A stretch of DNA of 40,800 bases, from assembly GCA_004366205.1 (NCBI GenBank), contig SIRW01000075.1:1-40800 (forward strand). Reading direction: 5' to 3'. Position 1 is the stretch's first letter, and every line of letters starts with the position of its first letter. Below are positions 34,075 through 40,800 of the stretch, in pieces. The position numbers and the translations under genes are program-made. This stretch comes from Actinomycetota bacterium. Its GTDB lineage: Bacteria; Actinomycetota; Acidimicrobiia; Acidimicrobiales; CADCSY01. The notes below the pieces were generated by a model, which made no database searches, was not told the origin of the DNA, and saw nothing but the letters and a program-made list of their open reading frames with translations.

Positions 34075-36215
34075 CCGCCGTCCAGCAGTTCACGCGCACC
34101 GCCCAGGAGCGGGTCACCGAGCACCGCCCGACGCAGATCCTGCTCGGCGCGATCGTCGCCTACTCGATCCTGTACTGGGTGCCGGCGTCGCCCCTGCCGC
34201 GGGTGCTGCCCTGGGGGGTCATCACCCAGGGCTTGATCTTCGGCACGTCCTACGCCCTGCTGGCGATGGGGCTGATCCTGATCTACCGGACCACCCGCAT
34301 CGTCAACTTCGCCTACGGCGCCATGGGGGCGATGCCCGGATCGCTGACCGTCGGGCTGTTCGTCGCCCACGGGTGGAACTACTGGCTCGCCATCCTCGTC
34401 GGCGTCGCCGTCGGTGTGGCGAGCGGCGCGCTCATCGAGATGCTCGTGATCCGCCGGTTCGCCCGCTCCTCGCGGCTCGTACTCACCGTGGCGTCGATCG
34501 GTCTCGCCCAGGTGCTCGGCGCCATCGGCCTCGTCATCGGGCTGATCCTCGGCACCGACGCCCTCATCGGCAACATCGACACGCCCATCAGCGGCCAGTG
34601 GTTCGTGCGGCCCTACCCCGTGCGGGGCGACCACCTGCTCATGCTGGGGGTGGCGCCGATCGTGCTGGTCGGGCTCGGGTGGTTCCTGTTGCGCACCGAC
34701 GCCGGCCGGGCGGTGCGGGCCGCCGCCGAGAACGAGGATCGGGCGCTGCTGCTCGGCGTGCCCGTCCGCCGGCTGCAGACCATCGTGTGGGCGGTCGCCG
34801 GCGGCATCTCGACGATCACCTTCATCACCAAGGCGCCCTTCACCGGCGTGGTTCCCGAGGCCATGGTCGGCGCCAGCGCCATCCTCCCCGGGCTCGCCGT
34901 GGCGGTGCTCGCCCGCTTCACCTCGCTGCCCGCCGCGCTGTGGGGCGGCCTCGCCCTCGGCGTCGTCGAGTGGACGATCCGCTGGAACGTCACCGCCGAG
35001 TCGATCTTCGACGTCACGTTCCTGGTCGTGATCCTCGGGGCCCTGCTGCTGCGCCGCCACCAGACCAGCCGGGCGGAGACGGGGGAGAGCAGCTGGGACT
35101 CGGCGGGCTCGCTCAAGCCCATCCCGGCGCGCCTGCGCAAGCTGCCCGAGGTGCGGGTGCCGGCCGTCGGCGCCGTCGTGCTCGGCGCCGTCCTGCTGCT
35201 CGTGATCCCCCTCGGCGCCGCGCCCAGCACCGTCGTGACGATGAGCTTCGCCGTCGTCTGGGGGATCGTCGGGATCTCGCTCGTCGTGCTCACCGGTTGG
35301 GGCGGCAACATCAGCCTCGGCCAGTTCGGCATCGTCGGCATCGGTGCCATGGCGGCCGGCAACGCCATGATGCGCTGGAACCTCGACCTTTTCGTGTCGA
35401 TCGGCCTGGCGATCCTGGCGGGGGCGGTGGTGTCGGTGCTCATCGGCCTACCGGCCCTGCGGATCCGCGGGCTGTACCTGGCGGTCACCACCCTCGCCTT
35501 CGCCGTGGCGCTCGACTCGTACTTCCTGAACCCGGTGAACTTCCCGGGCTGGGTGCCCGACCGCATCTTCCAGCCCGTGCTGTGGAAGCGCTTCGACCTC
35601 GACAGCCAGTGGGTCACCTTCTACCTGTGCCTGGCCGGGCTGCTGGCCACCATCTCCGTCGTGCGGCGGGTCCGGGCCTCGCGGGCCGGTCGGGTGATGA
35701 TCGGCACGCGCGACAACGAGCGGGCGGCGGCGGCCATGGCCGTGCCGACGATCCGGGTCAAGCTCCAGACGTTCGTGTTCGCCGGTTGCATCGCCGGCCT
35801 CGGTGGCGCCCTGTACGTGGTGGTGGCCGGCGGCACGGGGCAGGGGTCGTTCGGGCCCGCCATGTCGCTCGAGGTGTTCTCCTTCGCTGTCATCGGGGGA
35901 CTGGGATCGGTGGCGGGCGCGCTGGCGGGCATCTTCTTCTTCCGGCTCGTCGACTTCACCCTCGCCCAGGCGGTCAGCGGCGACATCGCCGCCATCCTGC
36001 GCCTCAGCCTCACGGGGGGCGGCCTGCTGCTGGTCCTGTACTTCCTGCCCGGCGGGCTGTGGCAGTTCGTGCACCGCCTGCGCGACCGCTACCTCCGGTG
36101 GGTCGCCGACCGTCGCGGCCTGGTCGTGCCCAGCCTCGTGGCCGACCGGCGCGAGGACCAGCACGAGGATCACCCCGAGGACGAGACCAACGTCATCAAG
36201 GGGGCACTGTCGTGA
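34071..36215 (+). CDS. Fused LivH-LivM branched-chain-type ABC permease
   Basis: A 714-residue protein joining the two permeases that are usually separate. The LivH-like half (about 40-335) has YALLAMGLILIYRTTRIVNF, ending before a linker of about 35 residues (TSRAETGESSWDSAGSLKPI). The LivM-like half (about 365-680) has GWGGNISLGQFGIVGIGAMA, LRIRGLYLAVTTLAFAVALD, RDNERAAAAMAV and FGPAMSLEVFSFAVIGGLGS, the signature before the coupling helix. A charged tail (REDQHEDHPEDE) closes it. Both stop-start junctions overlap (GTGA). It forms the channel for substrate from the tethered receptor. Fusions of this kind occur in some actinobacteria. Confidence 0.93.
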   Translation: MTAVQQFTRTAQERVTEHRPTQILLGAIVAYSILYWVPASPLPRVLPWGVITQGLIFGTSYALLAMGLILIYRTTRIVNFAYGAMGAMPGSLTVGLFVAHGWNYWLAILVGVAVGVASGALIEMLVIRRFARSSRLVLTVASIGLAQVLGAIGLVIGLILGTDALIGNIDTPISGQWFVRPYPVRGDHLLMLGVAPIVLVGLGWFLLRTDAGRAVRAAAENEDRALLLGVPVRRLQTIVWAVAGGISTITFITKAPFTGVVPEAMVGASAILPGLAVAVLARFTSLPAALWGGLALGVVEWTIRWNVTAESIFDVTFLVVILGALLLRRHQTSRAETGESSWDSAGSLKPIPARLRKLPEVRVPAVGAVVLGAVLLLVIPLGAAPSTVVTMSFAVVWGIVGISLVVLTGWGGNISLGQFGIVGIGAMAAGNAMMRWNLDLFVSIGLAILAGAVVSVLIGLPALRIRGLYLAVTTLAFAVALDSYFLNPVNFPGWVPDRIFQPVLWKRFDLDSQWVTFYLCLAGLLATISVVRRVRASRAGRVMIGTRDNERAAAAMAVPTIRVKLQTFVFAGCIAGLGGALYVVVAGGTGQGSFGPAMSLEVFSFAVIGGLGSVAGALAGIFFFRLVDFTLAQAVSGDIAAILRLSLTGGGLLLVLYFLPGGLWQFVHRLRDRYLRWVADRRGLVVPSLVADRREDQHEDHPEDETNVIKGALS

Positions 36216-38002
36216 CGGCCGTCCACACGGTGCGCGGCAACGGCGACGCGCCCGGATCGGCGCCGATCCTCGAGGTCGCGGGCGTCGACGCCTCCTACGG
36301 GCCGGTGCAGATCCTGTTCGGGCTCGACGTCACGATCCACGAGGGCGAGATCGTCGCCCTGCTCGGCACGAACGGGGCGGGCAAGTCGACGTTGTTCAAG
36401 TGCATCACAGGGCTGCTGCCCCCCACGGCCGGCACGGTGCGGTTCCGGGGCGACGACATCACGGGACTGCCCGCGGACGAGGTCGCCCGGCGCGGCATCG
36501 TGATGATGCCGGGCGGCAAGAGCGTGTTCCCCACGCTCACGGTGCGCGACAACCTGCGATTGGCGTCGTGGACCCAGCGGGGCGACAAGGCGGCCGTGGC
36601 CGCCGCCGAGGAGCGGGTGCTGGCGATGTTCCCGCGGCTGGGGGAGCGCATCGACCAGCTTGCCGGGGACCTGTCGGGCGGCGAGCAGCAGATGCTCGCC
36701 ATCAGCCAAGCGCTCATCCCCGACCCGCAGCTCCTCCTGATCGACGAGCTGTCGCTCGGGCTGGCACCGACCATCGTCGGCCAGCTCATCGAGGTGATCC
36801 GCCAGGTGCACGCCACCGGGCTCACGATCGTCGTGGTCGAGCAGTCCATCAACGTGGCGCTGCAACTGGCCGAGCGGGCGGTGTTCATGGAGAAGGGCGA
36901 GTTCCGGTTCTCGGGTGCGACGGCCGAGCTCCTCGAACGCCCCGACATCCTGCGCTCGGTGTTCATCGCCGGAGCCAGCACCGAGGGCGGGGGTGCGGCA
37001 GCGCCTTCGACGCGGGCCAGTGTGGCCCCGGCTGGGCGCGGTGGTCGGCGCCGGCGCTCGCGGCCGCTGCGGGCGGGCGAGCCCGTGCACCCGGCCGACG
37101 CCGCGTTCGCTACCGCGGCCGGTTCGGGTGCGGCCGGCGCCGGCGCCGCCGCGCCCGTGGGTGACCCGACCGCCGTCCGGATCCCGCCCCCGCCGGACGC
37201 CCCCGTGGTGCTCGAGTGCCGCGAGGTACGCAAGCGCTTCGGTGGCATCACCGCCGTCGACGGCGTCGACCTCGAGCTGCGCCAGGGACAGATCCTGGGC
37301 CTCATCGGCCAGAACGGGGCGGGCAAGACCACGCTGTTCGACTGCGTGTCGGGCTTCCTGCCCGTCGACGGCGGCCGCATCATCCTGAAGGGCGAGGACA
37401 TCACGTTGCTCCCACCCCACGAGCGGGCCCGGCGCGGCCTGGGCCGGTCGTTCCAGGAGGCCCGCCTCTACCCGGCGCTCACCACCACCGAGACCATCGC
37501 CCTGGCCCGGGAGCGCCACCTCCTCACTCGCAGCATGGTGGCGTCCGCCCTGGCCCAGCCCGTCGCGGCGGACAGCGAGGCCGACGTCGTGGCCAAGGTC
37601 GAGCTGCTCATCGAGCTCATGGGCCTGGGCGCCTTCGCCGAGAAGCTCACGGGCGAGCTGTCCACCGGGTCGCGCCGCATCGTCGAGCTCGCGTGCCTGC
37701 TGGCGTCGGACCCCGACGTGATCGTGCTCGACGAGCCCTCCGGTGGCGTGGCCCAGAAGGAGACCGAGGCGCTGGGGCCGCTGCTGCAGCGGGTGCAGGG
37801 GTTCACCGGGGCGTCGATCCTCGTCATCGAGCACGACATGCCGCTGCTGTCGAGCATCTGCGACGAGATGATCGCCCTCGAGCTGGGCGCCGTGATCGCT
37901 CGCGGCACGCCCGCCGAGGTGCTCGAGCACCCCCGGGTCATCGAGTCCTACCTGGGCACCGACTCCGCCGCCATCAACCGCTCCGGGACCCCCGCCGGCT
38001 GA
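36212..38002 (+). CDS. Fused LivF-LivG ATPase
   Basis: A 596-residue protein with two ABC ATPase domains. The first is LivF-like: Walker A GTNGAGKST (52-60), signature LSGGEQQML (about 154), Walker B LLLIDELSLGLAP and the switch VVVEQSINVAL. A low-complexity Arg/Gly/Ala linker (about 250-330) follows. The second is LivG-like: Walker A GQNGAGKTT (about 366-374), the signature variant LSTGSRRIVEL (about 483), Walker B VIVLDEPSGGVAQKE and VIEHDMPLL. The order LivF then LivG mirrors LivH then LivM in the permease. It is translationally coupled by GTGA. It ends 47 bp before the right-hand palindrome pair. Confidence 0.93.
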   Translation: MTAVHTVRGNGDAPGSAPILEVAGVDASYGPVQILFGLDVTIHEGEIVALLGTNGAGKSTLFKCITGLLPPTAGTVRFRGDDITGLPADEVARRGIVMMPGGKSVFPTLTVRDNLRLASWTQRGDKAAVAAAEERVLAMFPRLGERIDQLAGDLSGGEQQMLAISQALIPDPQLLLIDELSLGLAPTIVGQLIEVIRQVHATGLTIVVVEQSINVALQLAERAVFMEKGEFRFSGATAELLERPDILRSVFIAGASTEGGGAAAPSTRASVAPAGRGGRRRRSRPLRAGEPVHPADAAFATAAGSGAAGAGAAAPVGDPTAVRIPPPPDAPVVLECREVRKRFGGITAVDGVDLELRQGQILGLIGQNGAGKTTLFDCVSGFLPVDGGRIILKGEDITLLPPHERARRGLGRSFQEARLYPALTTTETIALARERHLLTRSMVASALAQPVAADSEADVVAKVELLIELMGLGAFAEKLTGELSTGSRRIVELACLLASDPDVIVLDEPSGGVAQKETEALGPLLQRVQGFTGASILVIEHDMPLLSSICDEMIALELGAVIARGTPAEVLEHPRVIESYLGTDSAAINRSGTPAG

Positions 38003-38048
38003 CAGGGCCGCCGGGTCCCTGCCCGCCACCGCCGCCCGCCGTGCCGCC

Positions 38049-38160
38049 GTTCTGGGTGGCGCTGGTTTCGCGTGGGTGGAACGCGGCCCACCCGGAACGA
38101 TTCGGCTGGCGTTCTGGGTGGCGCTGGTTTCGCGTGGGTGGAACGCGGCCCACCCGGAAC
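38049..38160. repeat. Tandem pair of 50-bp palindromes, right flank of the liv operon
   Basis: Two 50-bp units (38049-38098 and 38111-38160; period 62) are identical to one another. They run from GTTCTGGGTGGC to GCCCACCCGGAAC, a stem with one G-U pair and one bulge. The left 17 bases (GTTCTGGGTGGCGCTGG) equal those of the pair at 30377-30487, in the same orientation, and the interiors differ slightly. They lie between convergent 3' ends (38002 and 38201). Nothing else is seen in the spacer 38003-38200. Confidence 0.9.
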
Positions 38161-38200
38161 AGGCGGGGGAACCGGGGCGCGGGGTGGGTGAAGGCGCCGG

Positions 38201-39604
38201 CTAGGCGAGGGCGGCGTCGCCGGCGAGGGCGTCGAGCAGCTCGTCGCGGGTGGGACCCTCGCGGGGCGGGATGGGGTACGCGTCGGGGTTGGCCATCACC
38301 TCGGCGGCCCGCTCGAGGTACCGGGGGTCGGCGGCGAGCTCCTGGGGTGTGGCCATGAGGTTCCAGAGGCGGGCGAGACCCCGGCCGAGCACCGGGTCGG
38401 TCTGGGCGGCCACGAACACGTGGGCGATCGGGTTGTCCGCCATCGTCGTGCGGCCGCTGGGGTCGGCGCCCATTCGGTCCATCTCCACGGCGGCGTGGTA
38501 CCAGGGCTCGACGTCGCGGGCACAGGCCGCCTCGTAGGCGACGGCCCGGGCCACGTGGTCGCCGGGATGGGCGACGGTGGCGTCGCGGAGCAGCACCGCC
38601 TGCACCATGGCAAGCGACACGCCCCGCCCGTACAGCGGGTTCGTGCAGGTGTGGGCATCGCCGATCGCGTGGAAGCCGAGCACCCGGGGGTGCCCCGCGT
38701 CGTCGAGGAAGCGGCGGATGCGGTTCAGCAGGCCGCCCATGGGACGGACGCCACCGACCGGTTCGGGGTCCGGACCGGTGAAGAACTGGTTGGGCCCGGG
38801 CAGGATCCGGCACGCCCGCTCGAACCCGTCGGGGTCGGAGAGGGCGGCGCGCAGCGGGCCGTCGTCGGGACGGATGGCGAGCGTGATCGACAGCGTGCCG
38901 CCGTCGCCCGGGACACCCAGGTACTTCACGAAGCCGAGATCGCCCCCCAGCTTCGGGTCGAGGCCGAGCACGTCGAAGCCCGGGGGCAGGCGGTACCAGC
39001 GCGAGAGGTACATCAGGCCGCTCTCGTGGATCTCCTCGGGGATGTCGACGCCGGTGGCAGCGAGCCAGCCGGGCACGTCGCCCCGCCGGCCGGTGGCGGC
39101 GACGACGATGTCGCCCTCGACGATCGTGCCGTCGGCGAGGCGCACGCCCCAGACCTGGCCCTTCGAGCCGACGACACCCTGCACGGCGGCGTCGGTGCGG
39201 ATGTCCACCCCCGCTTCGGCCCGAGCCGCCCGCCGCAGCACCCACTCGAGGGTCGTGCGGCGGGCGATGATCACCTTCAGGTCCTCGTCGCCGGGCTCAG
39301 GCTCCCCGAGGTTGGCCGTCGTCGGCATGGTCGTGCCCCCTGCGGCCAGCAGGTCCTCGAACACGTCGGGGAACCGCTCACGCAGCAGCACCTGCATGCG
39401 GGCGAGGAATCCGTGGGTCTGGTGGACCTGGGGCGCGCCCCGGCGTGGCGCGGTGAACGCCGCTTCGGGGTCGGCGTCGACGGGGAGGGGGTCGCGCTCG
39501 AGGAGCACGACCTCGTGTCCGGTGCGCCCGAACGACAGCGCGGCGGTGAGCCCCCCGGCCCCACCGCCGACGATGACCACGCGCTCCTGTCCGACGCCTG
39601 CCAC
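38201..39604 (-). CDS. FAD-dependent oxidoreductase/monooxygenase-like protein
   Basis: A 467-residue flavoprotein of the PHBH/geranylgeranyl-reductase-like superfamily. The dinucleotide site is VVIVGGGAGGLTAALSFGRT with the ribose-binding acid in VVLLERD. The conserved DG-like segment is IVVAATGRRGDVPGWL, and the second FAD motif is FHAIGDAHTCTNPLYGRGVS. QVHQTHGFLARMQVLLRERF is typical of a subgroup near halogenases and squalene-epoxidase-like enzymes, but the tryptophan-halogenase Lys motif is not seen. The substrate is unknown. The GTG at 39604 is chosen because the next codons lead straight into the first strand; upstream frame codons come from a degraded insertion element. Confidence 0.85.
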   Translation of the reverse strand: MAGVGQERVVIVGGGAGGLTAALSFGRTGHEVVLLERDPLPVDADPEAAFTAPRRGAPQVHQTHGFLARMQVLLRERFPDVFEDLLAAGGTTMPTTANLGEPEPGDEDLKVIIARRTTLEWVLRRAARAEAGVDIRTDAAVQGVVGSKGQVWGVRLADGTIVEGDIVVAATGRRGDVPGWLAATGVDIPEEIHESGLMYLSRWYRLPPGFDVLGLDPKLGGDLGFVKYLGVPGDGGTLSITLAIRPDDGPLRAALSDPDGFERACRILPGPNQFFTGPDPEPVGGVRPMGGLLNRIRRFLDDAGHPRVLGFHAIGDAHTCTNPLYGRGVSLAMVQAVLLRDATVAHPGDHVARAVAYEAACARDVEPWYHAAVEMDRMGADPSGRTTMADNPIAHVFVAAQTDPVLGRGLARLWNLMATPQELAADPRYLERAAEVMANPDAYPIPPREGPTRDELLDALAGDAALA

Positions 39605-39706
39605 GATCCCACACCCCAGCCCGATTGGTAACGGACGTTGCCAGAGTAGCCGCAGCGGGTGCAGGCACCGCAAACTCGGTCGTCGGGACCAGGCGACGAT
39701 CACTTC

Positions 39707-39746
39707 GATGGGCGGTCGAGCTCCGCGATGGGCGGTCGAGCTCCGC
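39707..39746. repeat. 20-bp perfect tandem duplication at the edge of the IS3 remnant
   Basis: GATGGGCGGTCGAGCTCCGC occurs twice without a gap (39707-39726 and 39727-39746). On the minus strand it encodes the last residues of orfA (ELDRPS). Homology to the insertion sequence ends here. It may mark a replication-slippage or repair scar where the rest of the element was lost. Confidence 0.85.
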
Positions 39747-40115
39747 CGCGAAGAGAGCCGAGGCCCGTCGGAGGATCTCATTCGCCCGGCGCAGCTCGCG
39801 GACCTCCTGCTCGAACTCCTTGACCCCGGCCGCCTCAGCCGTGGTCACCCCTGGCGCAACGCCGGCATCGATGTCAGCCTGCTGCACCCACTTGCGAACC
39901 GACTCGACCCCGTAGCCGAGCTGCTCGGCGACGCGCTGCACCGTCCCGTGATCCAGCCCCGAGCTCCTTACGGAGCTGGCGCACCAGCCGCACCGCCTGG
40001 GCCTCTCTTCGGGCGTGGAGCGCCGGGTGTTGGGCTTTCCCGGCGACAGTTCCTTCGGCATGACTCCATCCTCGTTTCCAAGGTCTGGAGCCTCCAAGGA
40101 ACCCAGGGCGGTTCA
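39727..40115 (-). mobile_element. Truncated IS3-family insertion sequence, left end
   Basis: The minus strand begins at 40115 with a TGAACCGCCCTGGGTTCCTT-type terminal sequence, the usual end of many actinobacterial IS3 elements, followed by orfA. The element stops at the orfA 3' end; orfB with its DDE catalytic core and the other terminal repeat are absent. It separates the flavoprotein gene from the ClpP-like gene. Confidence 0.7.
39733..40061 (-). pseudogene. IS3-family transposase orfA remnant with compensating frameshifts
   Basis: From the ATG at 40061 the frame reads MPKELSPGKPNTRRSTPEE, then out-of-frame residues for about 17 codons, then LDHGTVQRVAEQLGYGVESV, RKWVQQADIDAG and the leucine-zipper ELRRANEILRRASALFAAEL, the standard orfA order. 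In another frame the middle reads EAQAVRLVRQLRKELG, which fits the family. A 2-nt and a 1-nt insertion relative to a working copy therefore shift and restore the frame. With orfB missing it cannot transpose. Confidence 0.75.
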
Positions 40116-40132
40116 CAGTCCGGAAAGCGCGG

Positions 40133-40800
40133 TTAGGGACGGCTCATGCTGGCCTGGAAACCAAACCCGAAGCCGGCAGGACGGTCCAGGGGCCGGGGCG
40201 GGGGTGCCGAGGGCCGGCCGACCTCGTCGGCGAGGCCGAGGCGGATCAGCTCGGCGGGGTTGAGGTAGTGGCCGGCGGCCATGGCGTCGGCGATCGTCCC
40301 GACCGGACGGCGGGCCGCCTGGGCCACCCGCTCGTGGAAGCGCCCGAGCTGGTGCTGATGGTGCTCGACGGCGCGGGCCAGGTCGTCGGCACGGCCGTCG
40401 AGCGCGACCTGCGGCTCGCACAGGCGCAGCACGGCGTGGGGGGCGACGATGCGCGTGTCGGCCACCGCGAGCACGCCGACGACGGGGCCCTCGGCCCGGC
40501 CGATGACGACGGCAGTGGTCGGCACACCGAGCAGGTCGACGACGTCCATGAGGGCGAGGGCGGCGCCGACGGTGCCGCCCCCGCAGTCGAGGTGCAGGTG
40601 CACGCGCTCGTCACCGGTGGCGTCGAGGGTCATGAGCTCGGCCGACGCCTGACCGGCGACGTCGTCGGTCAGATCACCCCGCACCAGCACGGTGCGCTGG
40701 GCGAACAGCCGCGACCGGAGCCAGTCGTCCCAGCCCCCGGCGCCGGACTCGCCTCCTGTGCTCGGCAGCGGCCCGCCCGGTCCCAGCGGCGGCTGGTGGT
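40133..40800 (-). CDS. ClpP-fold protein lacking the catalytic Ser and His (5' partial)
   Basis: The frame is open from the window edge to a stop at 40133; the start lies outside. After a Gly/Pro-rich N-terminal part it follows the ClpP fold: LFAQRTVLVRGDLTDDVAGQ, VHLHLDCGGGTVGAALALMD, GVPTTAVVIGRAEGPVVGVL and NPAELIRLGLADEV. In ClpP the third segment reads GQAASMGA with the nucleophilic Ser; here the aligned residue is Gly (GRAEGPVV). The His of MIHQP aligns with Cys in LRLCEP. The Asp position (IADAM) may be kept. It is therefore probably a non-peptidase subunit or a partner of an active ClpP encoded elsewhere. A GTG at 40690 would give a shorter protein but would cut off conserved sequence. 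Confidence 0.78.
   Translation of the reverse strand, partial: HQPPLGPGGPLPSTGGESGAGGWDDWLRSRLFAQRTVLVRGDLTDDVAGQASAELMTLDATGDERVHLHLDCGGGTVGAALALMDVVDLLGVPTTAVVIGRAEGPVVGVLAVADTRIVAPHAVLRLCEPQVALDGRADDLARAVEHHQHQLGRFHERVAQAARRPVGTIADAMAAGHYLNPAELIRLGLADEVGRPSAPPPRPLDRPAGFGFGFQASMSRP

Noticed and set aside
34373-36211. Upstream 5' extension of the LivF-LivG frame
   Set aside because: The frame is open through the LivH-LivM gene but is Arg/His-rich there. The ATPase starts at the GTG at 36212 overlapping the permease stop.
30647-38002. Calling the importer specific for urea or for leucine/isoleucine/valine
   Set aside because: The fold family is shared by branched-chain amino-acid, urea and amide systems; no ligand residues could be assigned.
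1-40800. tRNA, rRNA or known riboswitch
   Set aside because: No cloverleaf with a GGTTCGAATCC-like T-arm, no rRNA-like segment and no recognisable riboswitch core was found by eye on either strand; small or divergent RNAs could be missed.

Overview
The window is about 70% GC, uses many GTG starts, and has compact genes with frequent ATGA/GTGA stop-start overlaps. Actinomycete-type traits point to a high-GC actinobacterium, most likely an Acidimicrobiia-like lineage: leaderless-looking promoters, a stand-alone LigD polymerase domain, an MmpL transporter with a TetR regulator, a class I PHA synthase next to a phasin-like gene and an XRE regulator, and several liv-type and ABC-2 exporters. The lineage is an inference. 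No rRNA, tRNA or CRISPR array was seen.

Layout. 1-2327: a partial AbiEi-like/DUF559-type protein, a tandem pair of 49-bp palindromes, and an isocitrate dehydrogenase of the long Thermus/alphaproteobacterial type. 2491-6542: a heterodimeric ABC exporter. 6590-9593: an ACR3/BASS permease, then a gene graveyard (ester-cyclase ghost, IS5-type transposase ghost), a small phosphodiesterase, and a P-loop/Gfo-Idh-MocA fragment chimera. 9885-12423: a PHA locus (phaC, phasin-like protein, XRE regulator) with a perfect 20-bp operator-like palindrome over the phasin promoter. 12645-15823: MmpL-type transporter and TetR regulator. 15771-20288: serine hydrolase, alpha-toroid protein, small membrane protein, aldo/keto reductase, small secreted protein, PaaI-type thioesterase. 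20402-23514: an ABC exporter operon whose first permease carries a frameshift. 23737-27686: YbaK-type deacylase, TPR/LuxR regulator, ester cyclase, LigD-type polymerase. 27782-30360: a second ABC-2 exporter.

30647-38002 is the most distinctive part: a five-gene, tightly coupled operon for a branched-chain-amino-acid-type (liv) ABC importer. Its two permeases are fused (LivH-LivM), its two ATPases are fused (LivF-LivG), its binding protein is tethered by an N-terminal membrane helix and a Gly-rich linker rather than a lipid, and two further membrane or surface proteins are encoded with it. The operon is bracketed by tandem pairs of the same 50-bp palindrome (30377-30487 and 38049-38160). Beyond it lie a flavoprotein, a decayed IS3 orfA with its terminal repeat, and a ClpP-fold protein that has apparently lost its catalytic Ser and His.

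Two features run through the window. First, 47-51-bp intergenic palindromes occur at six places, with the same architecture but mostly different sequences. Second, a TAnnnT-like hexamer lies 6-10 nt before many start codons, suggesting widespread leaderless transcription.
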